64,000 nt of DNA from Paulinella micropora (GCA_009731375.1 BJOX01000099.1:534867-598866), one strand, 5' to 3'. Shown: positions 1-10,521, numbered from the stretch's first letter. The notes: generated by a model not told the origin, from the sequence alone. Numbers and translations: made by a program.

Positions 1-1816
1 TGCTCGGCTGTCATTAATAAAAATCTTCGCTTCTAAATTATCGCCCGCCATTTTCGCCCAGTCCGTCATATTATCGGCCGTTAAGTTAGCAGACATACAA
101 ATAATTTTTTTTAGTGTTCCTTAAAACTGTGTAAAGGGTCATTAAATTAAAATTCGCTTTCGGGTTGTTTTTGAATGTGTCCGCATTAAGGTGCCTTAAA
201 GCCTGGTCGGCCTCGTCTATTATAATAAGCCCTATCGGGTCGTTTTTTATGTTCCAGCTCAGATAATTTAAGCTGTCTAATTGAATTATACTTTTTTTAT
301 TTGTTATGAGTTCGTTGCCCTCGCGGTCCAGATAACAGAAAAACCCTAATTTTTTAAGCTCTCGGGCATTCTGCTTACTTAATATAATTCGTTGAGTTAA
401 TATTAATATTTTCCCGTTCGGGTTCTCGTCCGTATATTTTTTAATAGCTTTCATAAGGGCCACACTTTTACCCGTGCCTAAATTGCTTCTAAGGCCTATC
501 AACTGGCGGCGGTTCTTCTTCTCTGCCGTCATCGCATATAATAACCCTTGTATATCCGCGCACCATTTCTCGCGGGACTGTTTCACATTTTCATAATCAA
601 AAGTATTTATAAATTCTTCTAACGTGCTTTGTTGTAATTTCCTTTTATTTTCGGTATATTTTTTAATGTGTTCTTTTTGTTTTTCCTCCTTCTTAACTTT
701 GAAAAGGGGGTATAACTCGCCCGCGGGTTGTTTCGCACACATATAAAAGCATTTACCGCATTTTGTAATAAACACCGTGTCGCAGTTGTCCGCCGTGTGT
801 GTTCTATTATGTGTTTTACAATATCCCGCCCTCAACCTCTTGAAAAATAAACATAATGTCCCGTCGTCGTTTTTCATTATGTGTTTAACTCCTTCTATAT
901 TTTTGAATATGTCGGGCTTATATTTCTCTAACGCGTTAAAGGCTTTTTTATATATTGCTAAGCAGTCTATATCCGTTTCGCCCGCCTGTATGTTCTCTAT
1001 TTCTTCCTTAGTAAATATAAGGCCCGTTTTTTTATGGTCTTTTTTAATTTTTCCCGCCCATTCGTTAAACCTTCGCCCCCGCCCTACTTCGCTGTTTTCC
1101 TCTATCTGTGCTTCTTCCATTTGCTCGGCTCGTTTCATCACTCCCGCCATTTGCTCGGCCTCCTCATTTATCTCATATTCACCCACAGCAGATATTAAAC
1201 ACTCTTTAAAATTCTCTTTTGTTAATGGTTTATCGGTTCTTATAAATGTTCGCGGTCCGTCTATTTCTTTGTTGCTTAAAACGGTTCTAAATAATTGCCG
1301 TCGGCCATAAGCTTTATACGGTGCCGTATCAAATCCCGTTTTATTATCATTCTCAATAAGTCGTTCAACCTCCAACCGTCAGACATCGGCGGGGCCTCAT
1401 ATGCTATTAAATGATAAGATAACCGCCATAAACGGCCCTTTTTTCCGTGTGCTTCTAATACGGCTATTTTATCGGGGCTACATCCAAACACCCGCGCAAA
1501 CTCATTTATTATATTTTCTCTAATCGTTGCTTCGTCTGCTTTCATTTCTTTTTTCGTTTTGAAGTCTTTTTCATAATCCGCATAAGGTCTTACCCCGTCC
1601 TCTATACTTTCGTAAATAGTCGGGTTTTTTGCTTCGTTTAAAATGTCATATAACTCATCGAGGGTCGCCGTTTTGTAGTCTTCTTTTTTTGTTCTCATTT
1701 TATCATAAAACCTAATCTTTAAACGGTTCTTAATGATTTTTTTTATTTTCTTTTCAAGGGTCGGCCCCCCTACTGTGTAGAGTGTCGGGCTCTATAAGTT
1801 GTTGTTTTGTTTCCAT
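1..1816 (-). pseudogene. Virus-like primase-helicase, frameshifted, 3' end off the window
   Basis: Four reading-frame segments on the minus strand together look like one primase-helicase. The likely start is the ATG at 1816. The frame breaks in a C6 run (1765-1770), continues through 1276-1698, shifts near 1336-1345 (an AATAAAA context), runs on to position 86, and shifts again in a T8 run near 106-113, after which an open frame continues to the window edge. The N-terminal part has features of archaeo-eukaryotic primases (RPYADYE as a DxE metal site, then SYH). The middle has a cysteine/histidine cluster (YCKTH...NCD...CGKC) like the UL52-type primase zinc site. The C-terminal part has a Walker A (GTGKS) and a DEAD-type box (IIDEAD), as in UL9-like superfamily 2 helicases. 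This domain order is known from large DNA viruses and related mobile elements. All three breaks lie in short homopolymers, so decay and sequencing error are both possible. Confidence 0.7.
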
Positions 1817-1984
1817 TCTCAAAGCTATATAATAAGAATTATATTTTTTTGTTTAAATTAATTAATTATTTATAAAAATATTAACGAAAATTAATTAAAA
1901 TGTTCTATATAGAAAAAAACATATTAAATATTTATTTATATAAATTTATAAAATATATTATATATACCTACACGAGATGACAGC
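1817..1984. other. AT-rich intergenic segment
   Basis: Almost pure A/T upstream of the primase-helicase start. It may hold that gene's promoter, but I see no motif matching the promoter pair at 3282-3350 and 3635-3701. Confidence 0.4.
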
Positions 1985-2128
1985 ACAAGCAGACAAACCG
2001 CAACAATAACAAACCCCCGAAGAAACGGCCCAACCACAGCTATCTGGCCACACTCAGGCTGCCGCACCCTCAGCGGACTCAGTGGCTTGGGTAGTTCAGT
2101 CAGTCTATCATGATGACGACAGTGGCCT

Positions 2129-2397
2129 GCCAGTTTCCTTGTTGACTCCGGGTCGCAGTGTCAGTGTGGAGGGCTCAGTCGCCCTGTCTGCCGGTTGCCG
2201 TACTGGCTCCTGAGTCGCAGTCACGAGCGATGCTGAGGCGCGCTCTGTCACACCTGCCATCTCCCAGCTGCGACTCTGTGGGCTCAGTCCCTGTCTGCCA
2301 CTGCAGTTTCCGTACTGGCTGCTGACTCGCTGTCACGAGTGATGCTGAGGCGCGCTCTGTCACCTCTGCCCTCTCCCAGCTGCGACTCTGCAGGACG
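2129..2397. repeat. GC-rich tandem repeat, about 110-bp unit
   Basis: Two diverged units (about 2172-2280 and 2281-2394) share the blocks GGCTCAGTC, CTGTCTGCC, CGTACTGGCT, TGATGCTGAGGCGCGCTCTG and CCCAGCTGCGACTCTG. A partial third unit lies just upstream. The GC-rich block (about 1985-2590) contrasts sharply with the AT-rich virus-like DNA on both sides and probably inserted into it. The open frames inside are GC-driven and look non-coding. Confidence 0.6.
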
Positions 2398-2596
2398 TCA
2401 CTTAGTAGTGAGGGCAGTCTGCCGTGCCGGCCGCGAGCCAATGCACTGCGGGGCAGCCAGTGCGGCGTCGGCACAGTAAACACGCTGCGCCGGGGGACTG
2501 CCCCCCCCGCCCCCCCCTTGCCGCAACACGTGTGCCGGACCAGAGGCAGCGTGACGCCCATGTGACACTAGTCTGATAAGTCAACCTCTTCAAACG

Positions 2597-2730
2597 CGAT
2601 GATGATGATGGTGATGCTGATGGTGATGCTGATGGTGATGGTGATGATGATGATGATGATGATGGTGATGATGATGGTGGTGATGATGATGGTGATGATG
2701 GCGATGATGAGGAGGAGGATGAGGATGAAT
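2597..2730. repeat. (GAT)n-type triplet repeat
   Basis: Imperfect GATGATG/GGTGATG triplet array. No gene is seen in it. Confidence 0.8.
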
Positions 2731-2858
2731 GGACGGTTCAAGATGGCGGGGCAGGCGGCGTGACGCTGTTTACACTAAATACGCCACCGCTTTAAGCCAC
2801 ACTGGCCAGTGCTTAATCATGATTTAATAGTATGACATGTCTGTGTGACTGGCATTGA

Positions 2859-3233
2859 GGAAATAGAGGTAAAAAACCGCCGTGTGAAATAGAGGTAAAA
2901 AACGGTATATCTTATTATTATCAATATCTCCCGAGGAAGAATAAGGAGGGCCAGACGGTATTTTATAAGCATACTTTAACATATCACAAACGGACAGACA
3001 AAAAAAGGCAGAATAGACAGGACAGCCCACAAAACACCCAGAAGAAGCAACGAAAAATAAACGACATAAAACAAGCATTTGAAGATAACTCAGAAAATAT
3101 AACCCTTCAATAGTTTGAAACCCTAAACAGAATATTTAAAGAGTTAGACATAACGGCCATAAAAGAAACCTTAATAAGATTATATGGCCCTAATTTACAG
3201 CAACCACCAGCAGACGAGGCGGCGGCCGTTTAA
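2859..3233 (+). pseudogene. Broken virus-like gene, no start codon, one internal TAG
   Basis: One frame is open from 2859 to 3110, has a TAG at 3111-3113, then stays open to a TAA at 3231-3233. The translation has protein-like composition: a part containing NGISYYYQYLPRKNKEGQT, then a basic K/Q/N-rich linker, then a helical tail containing FKELDITAIKETLIRLYG. I do not recognise the family. The 5' end abuts the GC-rich block and a short direct repeat (GAAATAGAGGTAAAAAAC twice near 2860-2905), so the start was probably lost by insertion or deletion. Base composition matches the neighbouring virus-like genes. The TAG could be a mutation or, less likely, a reassigned codon. Confidence 0.5.
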
Positions 3234-3281
3234 AAGCCTTAATAATTGAAATAGTGCTTTTTTTTTGTAATTTTAGAATTA

Positions 3282-3350
3282 ATATATTTAAACATAAAAT
3301 ATATAGACATTATATATAGACACGGAGGAAAACGGGCACGAAAAAAAGGA
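3282..3350 (+). promoter_or_regulatory. Virus-like promoter, copy 1
   Basis: An AT-rich block containing TATTTAAACATAAA, TATATAGACATTATATATAG and ACACGGAGGAAAA ends directly at the ATG at 3351. Nearly the same block sits in front of the next small gene (3635-3701). Conservation of non-coding sequence immediately upstream of two unrelated frames points to a shared promoter or leader. Confidence 0.6.
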
Positions 3351-3605
3351 ATGACACAGCCAACGATAAGCGACCCAGAATTAAAACGAGCGGTTGAAGC
3401 CGTGCAAGGTGAAATAGATGCATTAGAGTGTTATATAACAAAATACAAAAACGGCGAACACGACGTAATATATATTAATTTATCAATGCGAAAAATAGAA
3501 CAATACATAGAGGAAATCCCGCGTTCATATATAAGCGATGTTTATCGTAAAAGACTACAGACATATAAAAGCGATTTTAACTCATATATAACGAATAACG
3601 GATAA
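3351..3605 (+). CDS. Small virus-like hypothetical protein (84 aa)
   Basis: ATG at 3351, stop TAA at 3603-3605. The product is small, charged and probably helical (ELKRAVEAVQGEIDALE near the start), with no membrane segment and no motif I recognise. The AT-rich codon use matches the virus-like insert. The conserved promoter block ends at the start codon, which supports this start. Its function is unknown. Confidence 0.6.
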   Translation: MTQPTISDPELKRAVEAVQGEIDALECYITKYKNGEHDVIYINLSMRKIEQYIEEIPRSYISDVYRKRLQTYKSDFNSYITNNG

Positions 3606-3634
3606 TGAGCAATTAATTATTTATTTTTTATTTA

Positions 3635-3701
3635 AATATATTTAAACATAAACTATATAGACATTATATATAGACACGGAGGAAAAGAGGCACGGCAAAA
3701 A
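3635..3701 (+). promoter_or_regulatory. Virus-like promoter, copy 2
   Basis: Second copy of the block at 3282-3350: TATTTAAACATAAAC, TATATAGACATTATATATAG, ACACGGAGGAAAA, then GGCACGGCAAAAA. The following ATG is at 3702. The two copies differ at only a few positions. Confidence 0.6.
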
Positions 3702-3842
3702 ATGGATTTTAAAACAATAGACTATAAGGACCCTGAGGACCTTAAAGGCAAAATACGGGCAATTACTAAAAATTATTCTGATAGCCTAATAATATTATTA
3801 ATAGACCTTATAAAGCAAAAGGGGGGCAATCAAACATATTAA
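3702..3842 (+). CDS. Small virus-like hypothetical protein (46 aa)
   Basis: Short frame from ATG 3702 to TAA 3840-3842. It is acidic/basic in its first half and has a hydrophobic stretch (SLIILLIDLI) near the C-terminus. The main support is the conserved promoter block ending at its start codon and the matching AT-rich codon use. No family is recognised. The virus-like insert ends just after it, where GATA repeats begin. Confidence 0.5.
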   Translation: MDFKTIDYKDPEDLKGKIRAITKNYSDSLIILLIDLIKQKGGNQTY

Positions 3843-3875
3843 AAAATTTAAAATGGACTTTAAGCACACTTCAAC

Positions 3876-3997
3876 ATATTGATAGAAAGATAGAAAGATA
3901 GAAAGATAGAAAGGTAGATCGATAGATAGATAGATAGATAGATAGATAGACAGATGATAAATAGATAGATAGATAGATAGATATGTTTAATGTTTTA
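3876..3997. repeat. (GATA)n microsatellite
   Basis: GAAA/GATA tetranucleotide array between the virus-like insert and the first R1 element. Confidence 0.9.
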
Positions 3998-4441
3998 TCT
4001 ATGGGCGTGGCTTAGCTTGAAAAGCCATGGCCTCCTATACTACCCCCGGACAAGAACTTTCAGCACCGGCCAAGCTGCACACCAACCACTGTCTCGCTGT
4101 GGTTGGTGTCTGTGCCCAGTTCAAGCCGAAAGGTAGCCGAGCCCTTTTGAACTATACGGGACAACACTAGAACACTCCCCAGGAGCGTGTGCCCTAAGGA
4201 GATGATGCCATGAGCAAGTCGAGGTTTCAGGAGTTCACGCTCGTTGTGAGTTACCTTCTACAACCCCGACTTCATCAACCCTTTGCATCACGCCCCGACT
4301 TCATCAGCCATGGTCAGGAGTTGGTTGCCTGTTTAGCCCTTGCGCTGCGCGCGATTAACGGCGGACACAAAATCGTCATTGTAGGAGATAGTTAGATCTG
4401 AACCCTAGGCTGAGTTGCCAGTGGCAGAGACCGTCTCCAGG
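3998..4441 (+). repeat. Dispersed repeat R1, copy 1
   Basis: A unit of about 445 bp running from ATCTATGGGCGTGGCTTAGC to GACCGTCTCCAGG, with near-identical copies at 4631-5076, 20204-20650, 21997-22445 (inverted) and 60401-60845. It contains direct repeats (CCCCGACTTCATCA twice) and a short inverted repeat (ACCAACCACTG...GGTTGGT). A 61-codon frame present in two copies is destroyed in others, so it is probably not coding. Every copy has (GATA)n on both sides and keeps a fixed orientation to the GATA strand. It is probably a non-autonomous retroposon or transposon. Confidence 0.8.
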
Positions 4442-4558
4442 GATAGATAGATAGATAGATATGATATGATACACGCAGTGCGCTCGCTGGCAGCACACTA
4501 TAGGAAATATAGACAAATATAGATGGGAAGATAGGTAGATAGATAGATAGATAGATAA

Positions 4559-4601
<43 letters not shown>

Positions 4602-4630
4602 GATAAATAGATAGATAAAAAGATATGTTT
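4442..4630. repeat. (GATA)n microsatellite
   Basis: GATA array between two R1 copies. It contains a short island (GCAGTGCGCTCGCTGGCAGC, 4476-4495) that reappears inverted with one mismatch at about 5266-5285. Confidence 0.8.
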
Positions 4631-5076
4631 AATCTATGGGCGTGGCTTAGCTCGAAAAGCCATGGCCTCCTATACTACCCCCGGACAAGAACTTTCAGCA
4701 CCGGCCAAGCTGCACACCAACCACTGTCTCGCTGTGGTTGGTGTCTGTGCCCAGTTCAAGCCGAAAGGTAGCCGAGCCCTTTTGAACTATACGGGACAAC
4801 ACTAGAACACTCCCCAGGAGCGTGTGCCCTAAGGAGATGATGCCACAAACAAGCCGAGGTTTCAGGAGTTCACGCTCGTTGTGAGTTACCTTCTACAACC
4901 CCGACTTCATCAACCCTTTGCATCACGCCCCGACTTCATCAGCCATGGTCAGGAGTTGGTTGCCTGTTTAGCCCTTGCGCTGCGCGCGATTAACGGCGGA
5001 CACAAAATCGTCATTGTAGGAGATAGTTAGATCTGAACCCCAGGCTGAGTTGCCAGTGGCAGAGACCGTCTCCAGG
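4631..5076 (+). repeat. Dispersed repeat R1, copy 2
   Basis: Nearly identical to copy 1 and in the same orientation, with GATA repeats on both sides. Confidence 0.8.
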
Positions 5077-5127
5077 GATAGATAAAAAGATAGATAGATA
5101 GATAGAGAGATAGATAGATAAACAGAC

Positions 5128-5179
<52 letters not shown>

Positions 5180-5309
5180 CGATAAATAGATAAATAGACA
5201 GATACATGGCTAGGTAGATAGATAGATAAATAGATAGATAGACAGATAGATAGATAGATAGACAAGCTGCCAGCGAGGGCACTGCATGCCGCCCAAGACC
5301 GAGGAGGGG

Positions 5310-5381
<72 letters not shown>
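5077..5381. repeat. (GATA)n microsatellite with one unique island
   Basis: GATA array. The island at about 5263-5310 (GCTGCCAGCGAGGGCACTGC and onward) is the inverted relative of 4476-4495 and may be an exon fragment on the minus strand, but I could not place it in a gene. Confidence 0.7.
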
Positions 5382-5921
5382 GAGATATCGACTAATGTCA
5401 GAAAAAAGGAGCTTCTGATTTCGTCAACCAAGGAAGTCTGTGGGTAAAGTATTAACCCGATGCCCAGCTAAGCCGTGATGTTTGCACGGAAGGGACTGAT
5501 ACAGGCAAAACCAAACCTCCCTAGTACCAGGCGGGGCCAGGGCTCGTTCCATAAGCGCCCCTTGCAGAACGAGCTCCCACCTCCATTACAGAGGACCCAG
5601 TAAGCAGATGGAGTTTCGAGACTGTTCGACAGTCTAGTATAAACCGACAGAGCACTGTGGGTTTTATTCCGGGCTCAACAAGCGAGAAAGGGCACCCTGA
5701 GGGAACAGGATTGTGCTTCCCGTCGCTATTTCGGCATGTGACTTATAGGCGTATGGCTAGGCACACATAAGGCACCCCACCACGGGCCCAGCACACCCAC
5801 ACCATCCCCTAATTCTCTGTCTGTCGACAGATGGCACCCATTTCAAAAAACCAAGCCCAAGGGAGGGTTAGTGACACCTCAAGTGGCCTTGGTTCACTCC
5901 GTGGAGTAAGTGATGAGATCA
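5382..5921 (-). repeat. Dispersed repeat R2, copy 1 (longest)
   Basis: R2 begins GAGATATCGACTAATGTCAG next to the GATA array and runs about 450 bp to TCTGTCTGTCGACAGATGG; this copy has about 80 bp more beyond. Other copies are at 5928-6165, 9471-9925, 39752-40099, 44507-44742, 49255-49375 (inverted), 56638-57044 and 58219-58654. Copies are truncated at different points on the side away from GAGATATC, as in 5'-truncated retroposons. The constant end always joins the microsatellite, so on the minus strand the element would end in a (TATC)n tail. There is no convincing coding frame. Confidence 0.75.
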
Positions 5922-5927
5922 ACTGAT

Positions 5928-6165
5928 GAGATATCGACTAATGTCAGAAAAAAGGACCTGCTGATTTCGTCAACCAAGGAAGTCTGTGGGTAAAGTATTA
6001 ACCCGATGCCCAGCTAAGCCGTAATGTTTGCACGGAAGGGACTGATACAGGCGATACCAAAGCTCCCTAGTACCAGGCGGGGCCAGGGCTCGTTCCATAA
6101 GCGCCCCTTGCAGAACGAGCTCCCACCTCCATTTCAGAGGACCCAGTAAGTAGATGAAGTTTCGA
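5928..6165 (-). repeat. Dispersed repeat R2, copy 2 (truncated)
   Basis: Same constant end as copy 1, placed in tandem behind it and truncated after AGTTTCGAG. Confidence 0.75.
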
Positions 6166-6335
6166 GATAGATACATAGATAGATAGATAGCCTCAGGCGG
6201 AAGCGGCTGGCGTGAAAACAGGAATATAGATAGATAGATAGATATCTAAATAGATAGACACATATTTAGATAGATAGATAGATAGATAGGTAGATAGGTA
6301 GATAGATAGATAGATAAATAGATAGATAGATAGAC

Positions 6336-6415
<80 letters not shown>

Positions 6416-6505
6416 TCAGGCGGAGGCGGCTGGCGTGAAAACAATAAGATAGATAGATAGATAGATATATAGATATATAGGTAGATAGGTAGGTAGGTAG
6501 GTAGG

Positions 6506-6562
<57 letters not shown>

Positions 6563-6702
6563 GGATAGATAGATAGATAGCTGCAGCTCAGTTTATATTG
6601 AGGTGGTCCGAGGCAGCCCAACACGGCTCTTAGATAGGTAGGTAGATAGGTAGAGGGATAGATAGATAGATAAATAGGTAGATAGGTAGGTAGGTAGGTA
6701 GG

Positions 6703-6784
<82 letters not shown>

Positions 6785-6875
6785 CATAGATGGACAGATG
6801 GATAGATAGATAGATAGCCCGACGCCGCTCTTAGATAGGTAGATAGGGAGGTACGGAGGTAGGGAGGGAGGGAGG

Positions 6876-6929
<54 letters not shown>
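6166..6929. repeat. (GATA)n microsatellite with small islands
   Basis: GATA/GGTA array. Two islands (about 6189-6220 and 6414-6448) share CAGGCGGA..CGGCTGGCGTGAAAACA. Two others (about 6581-6632 and 6817-6835) share a reverse-complement AAGAGC-G-GT-GGGCT core. These are probably minus-strand exon echoes, perhaps of the adenylate-kinase-like gene, but I could not assign them. Confidence 0.7.
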
Positions 6930-6933
<4 letters not shown>

Positions 6934-7151
6934 TGATACATGATGGAGATAGCCCACAGTGGTTGATTGGTTGATAGATAAGTAGATAAGATACATGATA
7001 GAGATAGCGAACAGTGATTAATTGATTGATTAACTGATTGGTTGATTGATTGATTGATTGATTGATACATAGGTAGATAAGATACATGATAGAGTAGCGA
7101 ACAGTGACTGATTGATTGATTGATTGATTGCTTGATTGATTGATTGGTTGG

Positions 7152-7185
<34 letters not shown>

Positions 7186-7246
7186 CATACATAGGTAGAT
7201 AAGATACATGATAGAGATAGCGAACAGTGATTGATTGATTGATTAG

Positions 7247-7279
<33 letters not shown>

Positions 7280-7339
7280 ACATAGGTAGATAAGATACAT
7301 GATAGAGTAGCGAACAGTGACTGATTGGTTGATTGATTA

Positions 7340-7389
<50 letters not shown>

Positions 7390-7533
7390 ACATGATAGAG
7401 TAGCGAACAGTGATTGATTGGTTGATTAGTTGATTGATTGGTAACTTCGTTGATTGATTGATTGATTGATAGATTGATTGATTGATTGGTTGATACATAG
7501 GTAGATAGGATACATGATAGAGATAGCGAACAG

Positions 7534-7573
<40 letters not shown>

Positions 7574-8040
7574 ACATAGGTAGATAAGATACATGATAGA
7601 GGTAGCGAACAGTGATTGATGGTTGATTGACTGATTGATTGATAGGTTAGTTGGTTGATAAGTTGATAGGTTGATACATAGGTAGATAAGATATATGTTA
7701 GAGATAGCTCACATGAGTTGATTGATTGGTTGACTTATTCATTAATTGGTTGATACATAGATAGATAACATACACGATAGAGATAGCCCACATGGGTTCA
7801 TTGATTGATTGGTTGACTGATTCATTAATTGGTTGATACATAGGTAGATAACATACACGATAGAGGTAGCCCAAATGAGTTGATTGATTGGTTGGTTGAT
7901 TGGTTGATTGGTTGATAGATATGTAGATATAATACAGATATAGTAAATTATAGAGATAGCCCACAGTGATTGGTTGGTGGGTTGACTTGTTGAGAGATGG
8001 GTGGATATGATACATGATAGAGACACGCAGTGGATGGTTG
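6930..8040. repeat. Minisatellite with (TTGA)n spacers
   Basis: About twelve copies of a unit with the core GATACATGATAGAGATAGCGAACAGTGA, separated by (TTGA)n arrays of varying length and by CATAGGTAGATAA. The later copies (after about 7690) read GATAGCCCACATG or similar, showing divergence along the array. No gene is seen. Confidence 0.8.
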
Positions 8041-8129
8041 ATTTGATTGATTGGTGGCTTGGTTAAGGGGGCAGATAGTGCTAGTGTGCTACCCGCGTCT
8101 TTGCTACTGCTGCATCGTCGTCGATAGAT

Positions 8130-8181
<52 letters not shown>

Positions 8182-8233
8182 AGATAGTGCTGGTGCTACC
8201 CGCGTCTTTGCTGCTGCTGCATCATAGATAGAT

Positions 8234-8266
<33 letters not shown>

Positions 8267-8440
8267 TGCGAGAGAGAGATGAGAGATGAGAGATGAGAGA
8301 TGAGAGATGAGAGATGAGAGATGAGAGATGAGAGATGAGAGATGAGAGAGAGATGAGAGATGAGATAAGATGAGATGAGCTGAGATGAGCTGAGATTGAG
8401 CTATAAGATGAGATGAGATGAGATATGATGAGATATCATC
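8041..8440. repeat. (GA)n and (GATGAGA)n array with two exon-like islands
   Basis: Purine microsatellite. Islands at about 8076-8130 and 8178-8226 share GTGCTACCCGCGTCTTTGCT. On the minus strand they read DAA(V/A)AKTR just before a possible GTAGCA donor. This resembles the A-V-A-A-K-T stretch that follows the P-loop region in adenylate kinases, which would fit an exon downstream of 8445-8494, but only weakly. Confidence 0.5.
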
Positions 8441-8444
8441 TTAC

Positions 8445-8495
8445 CCCAAAATCTCGCATTAACATGCTGCTTATAGTCCTCCCCTTTCCTCCTCC

Positions 8496-8541
<46 letters not shown>

Positions 8542-8745
8542 TAGAGAGAGAGAGATAGAGAGAGAAAGAAATAGATAGAGAAATAGATAGATAGATAGAT
8601 ATATAGACATAGATGGATAGATAGATGGATAGATAGAGAGAGAGGGATAGATTGATAGATAACATAGATACATAGGTAGATAGGAGGTAGATAGATAGAT
8701 AGATATATCGGTAGGTAGGAAGGCTTAGGTCGGTAGGTAGGTAGG

Positions 8746-8782
<37 letters not shown>

Positions 8783-9073
8783 GGATAGATAGATAGGTAG
8801 ATAGATACATAGATAGATAGATATATCGGTAGGTAGGTAGGTAGGTAGGTAGGTAGATAGGTAGATAGGTAGATAGGTAGGTAGGTAAGCAGGGAGGCAG
8901 GGCACGAGGGCCAGGAGAGCGGGCAGGGGAGGCGGCAGGCGAGGCGGAGGAGGAGACGGCGGAGGAGGAGGAGAAGGAGGAAGGGGCGGCAGGGGTGGTG
9001 GCAGGCAGGGCAGCAGCGGGAGGCGAGGACGTCGAGGCAGCAGCGAGGACCGACGACTAACACACACGTCAAC

Positions 9074-9163
<90 letters not shown>

Positions 9164-9310
9164 CAGCGACAGCTATGCGGCCAGGAGCCTATTAGATAGT
9201 TGTCTAGGAGGTTGGATGGATGGATGGATATATATATATATATATATATATATGAGCCTATTAGATAGCTGTCTAGGAGGTTGCATGGATGGATGGATGG
9301 ATATATATAA

Positions 9311-9350
<40 letters not shown>

Positions 9351-9401
9351 GCTAGCTAGCTAGCTAAGCTAGCTAGCTAGCTAGCTAGCTAGCTAGCTAG
9401 C

Positions 9402-9470
<69 letters not shown>

Positions 9471-9941
9471 GAGATATCGACTAATGTCAGAAAAAAGGAG
9501 CTTCTGATTTCGTCAACCAAGGAAGTCTGTGGGTAAAGTATTAACCCGATGCCCAGCTAAGCCGTGATGTTTGCACGGAAGGGACTGATACAGGCGATAC
9601 CAAACCTCCCTAGTACCAGGCGGGGCCAGGGCTCGTTCCATAAGCGCCCCTTGCAGAACGAGCTCCCACCTCCATTACAGAGGGCCCAGTAAGCAGATGG
9701 AGTTTCGAGACTGTTCGACAGTCTAGTATAAACCGACAGAGCACTGTGAGTTTTATTCTGGGCTCAACAAGCGAGAAAGGGCACCCTGAGGGAACAGGAT
9801 TGTGCTTCCCGTCGCTATTTCGGCATGTGACTTATAGGCGTATGGCTAGGCACACATAAGGCACCCCACCACGGGCCCAGCACACCCACACCATCCCCTA
9901 ATTCTCTGTCTGTCGACAGATGGCAAAGATAGATAGCTAGC

Positions 9942-9988
<47 letters not shown>

Positions 9989-10037
9989 GGAACCAGGAGG
10001 TCCAACGATCACAGCCGCAAATTTGCCAAACCTTGCA
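8445..10037 (-). CDS. Adenylate-kinase-like gene, two exons around the P-loop
   Basis: Exon 9994-10037 (acceptor GTTAG, donor G|GTTCCT) encodes ARFGKFAAVIVGPP and ends in phase 1. Exon 8445-8494 (acceptor ATCTAG, donor GGG|GTAAGA) starts in the matching phase and encodes GGKGRTISSMLMRDFG. Joined, they give the VIVGPPGGGKGRT P-loop followed by a helix ending MLMRDFG, as at the N-terminus of adenylate kinases (AMP + ATP to 2 ADP). The usual GKGT is GKGRT here, a one-residue difference at a conserved place. The intron holds an R2 element and GATA repeats. Later exons should lie at lower coordinates; the islands at 8076-8226 are weak candidates. First exon and stop codon were not found. The family call rests on the P-loop region alone. 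Confidence 0.55.
8500..8880. repeat. (GATA)n and (GGTA)n microsatellite
   Basis: Tetranucleotide array inside the intron of the adenylate-kinase-like gene. Confidence 0.9.
8881..9072. other. Purine-rich GC segment
   Basis: Strongly purine-biased (GGAGGA, GGCGGCAGG) unique sequence in the same intron. The minus-strand frames are poly Pro/Leu and look non-coding. Confidence 0.4.
9073..9470. repeat. (GATA)n and (GCTA)n arrays with a duplicated island
   Basis: The islands at about 9188-9215 and 9254-9282 share GAGCCTATTAGATAG(T/C)TGTCTAGGAGGTTG. Confidence 0.7.
9471..9925 (-). repeat. Dispersed repeat R2, copy 3
   Basis: Full-length copy of R2 flanked by GATA repeats, about as long as copy 1 without its extra tail. 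Confidence 0.8.
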
Positions 10038-10039
10038 CT

Positions 10040-10042
<3 letters not shown>

Positions 10043-10082
<40 letters not shown>

Positions 10083-10406
10083 ATTACATACATAATTACA
10101 TGCATGCATATACATGCATGCATGCATGCATACATACATACATACATACATACATACATACTTACTGACATTGCATACATACATACATACATACATACAT
10201 TCATTCATACATACATACATACATACATACATTACATAACATACATAACATAACATAACATAACATAACATAACATAACATAACATATAGAATATCACAT
10301 AATAACATATAGCACATAACAAAAACATATAACATATAACATATAACATATAACATATAACATATAACATATAACTTATAACTTATAACATATAGCATAT
10401 AGCATT
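10043..10406. repeat. (TA)n, (CATA)n and (ACATA)n arrays
   Basis: Microsatellites changing from dinucleotide to tetranucleotide to pentanucleotide units. Confidence 0.9.
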
Positions 10407-10416
10407 TTGTCTCAGG

Positions 10417-10470
<54 letters not shown>

Positions 10471-10521
10471 ATGAATTCATCTCATGGAGTTTGCAGATGT
10501 GCCTGTCTCAGGTCTATCTAT

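Noticed and set aside
2175-2593. Two GC-rich open frames
   Set aside because: They lie in a tandem repeat and have biased, non-protein-like composition.
4210-4395. A 61-codon frame in R1 copies 1 and 3
   Set aside because: The start codon is changed in copies 2 and 5 (CACAA in place of CATGA), and the frame shows no protein-like features.
5382-5840. R2 as a 5S rRNA-derived element (a GGGTTAATACTT stretch on its minus strand resembles the 5S GGTTAGTACTT)
   Set aside because: The match is short and the flanking internal-control elements of 5S genes are not present.
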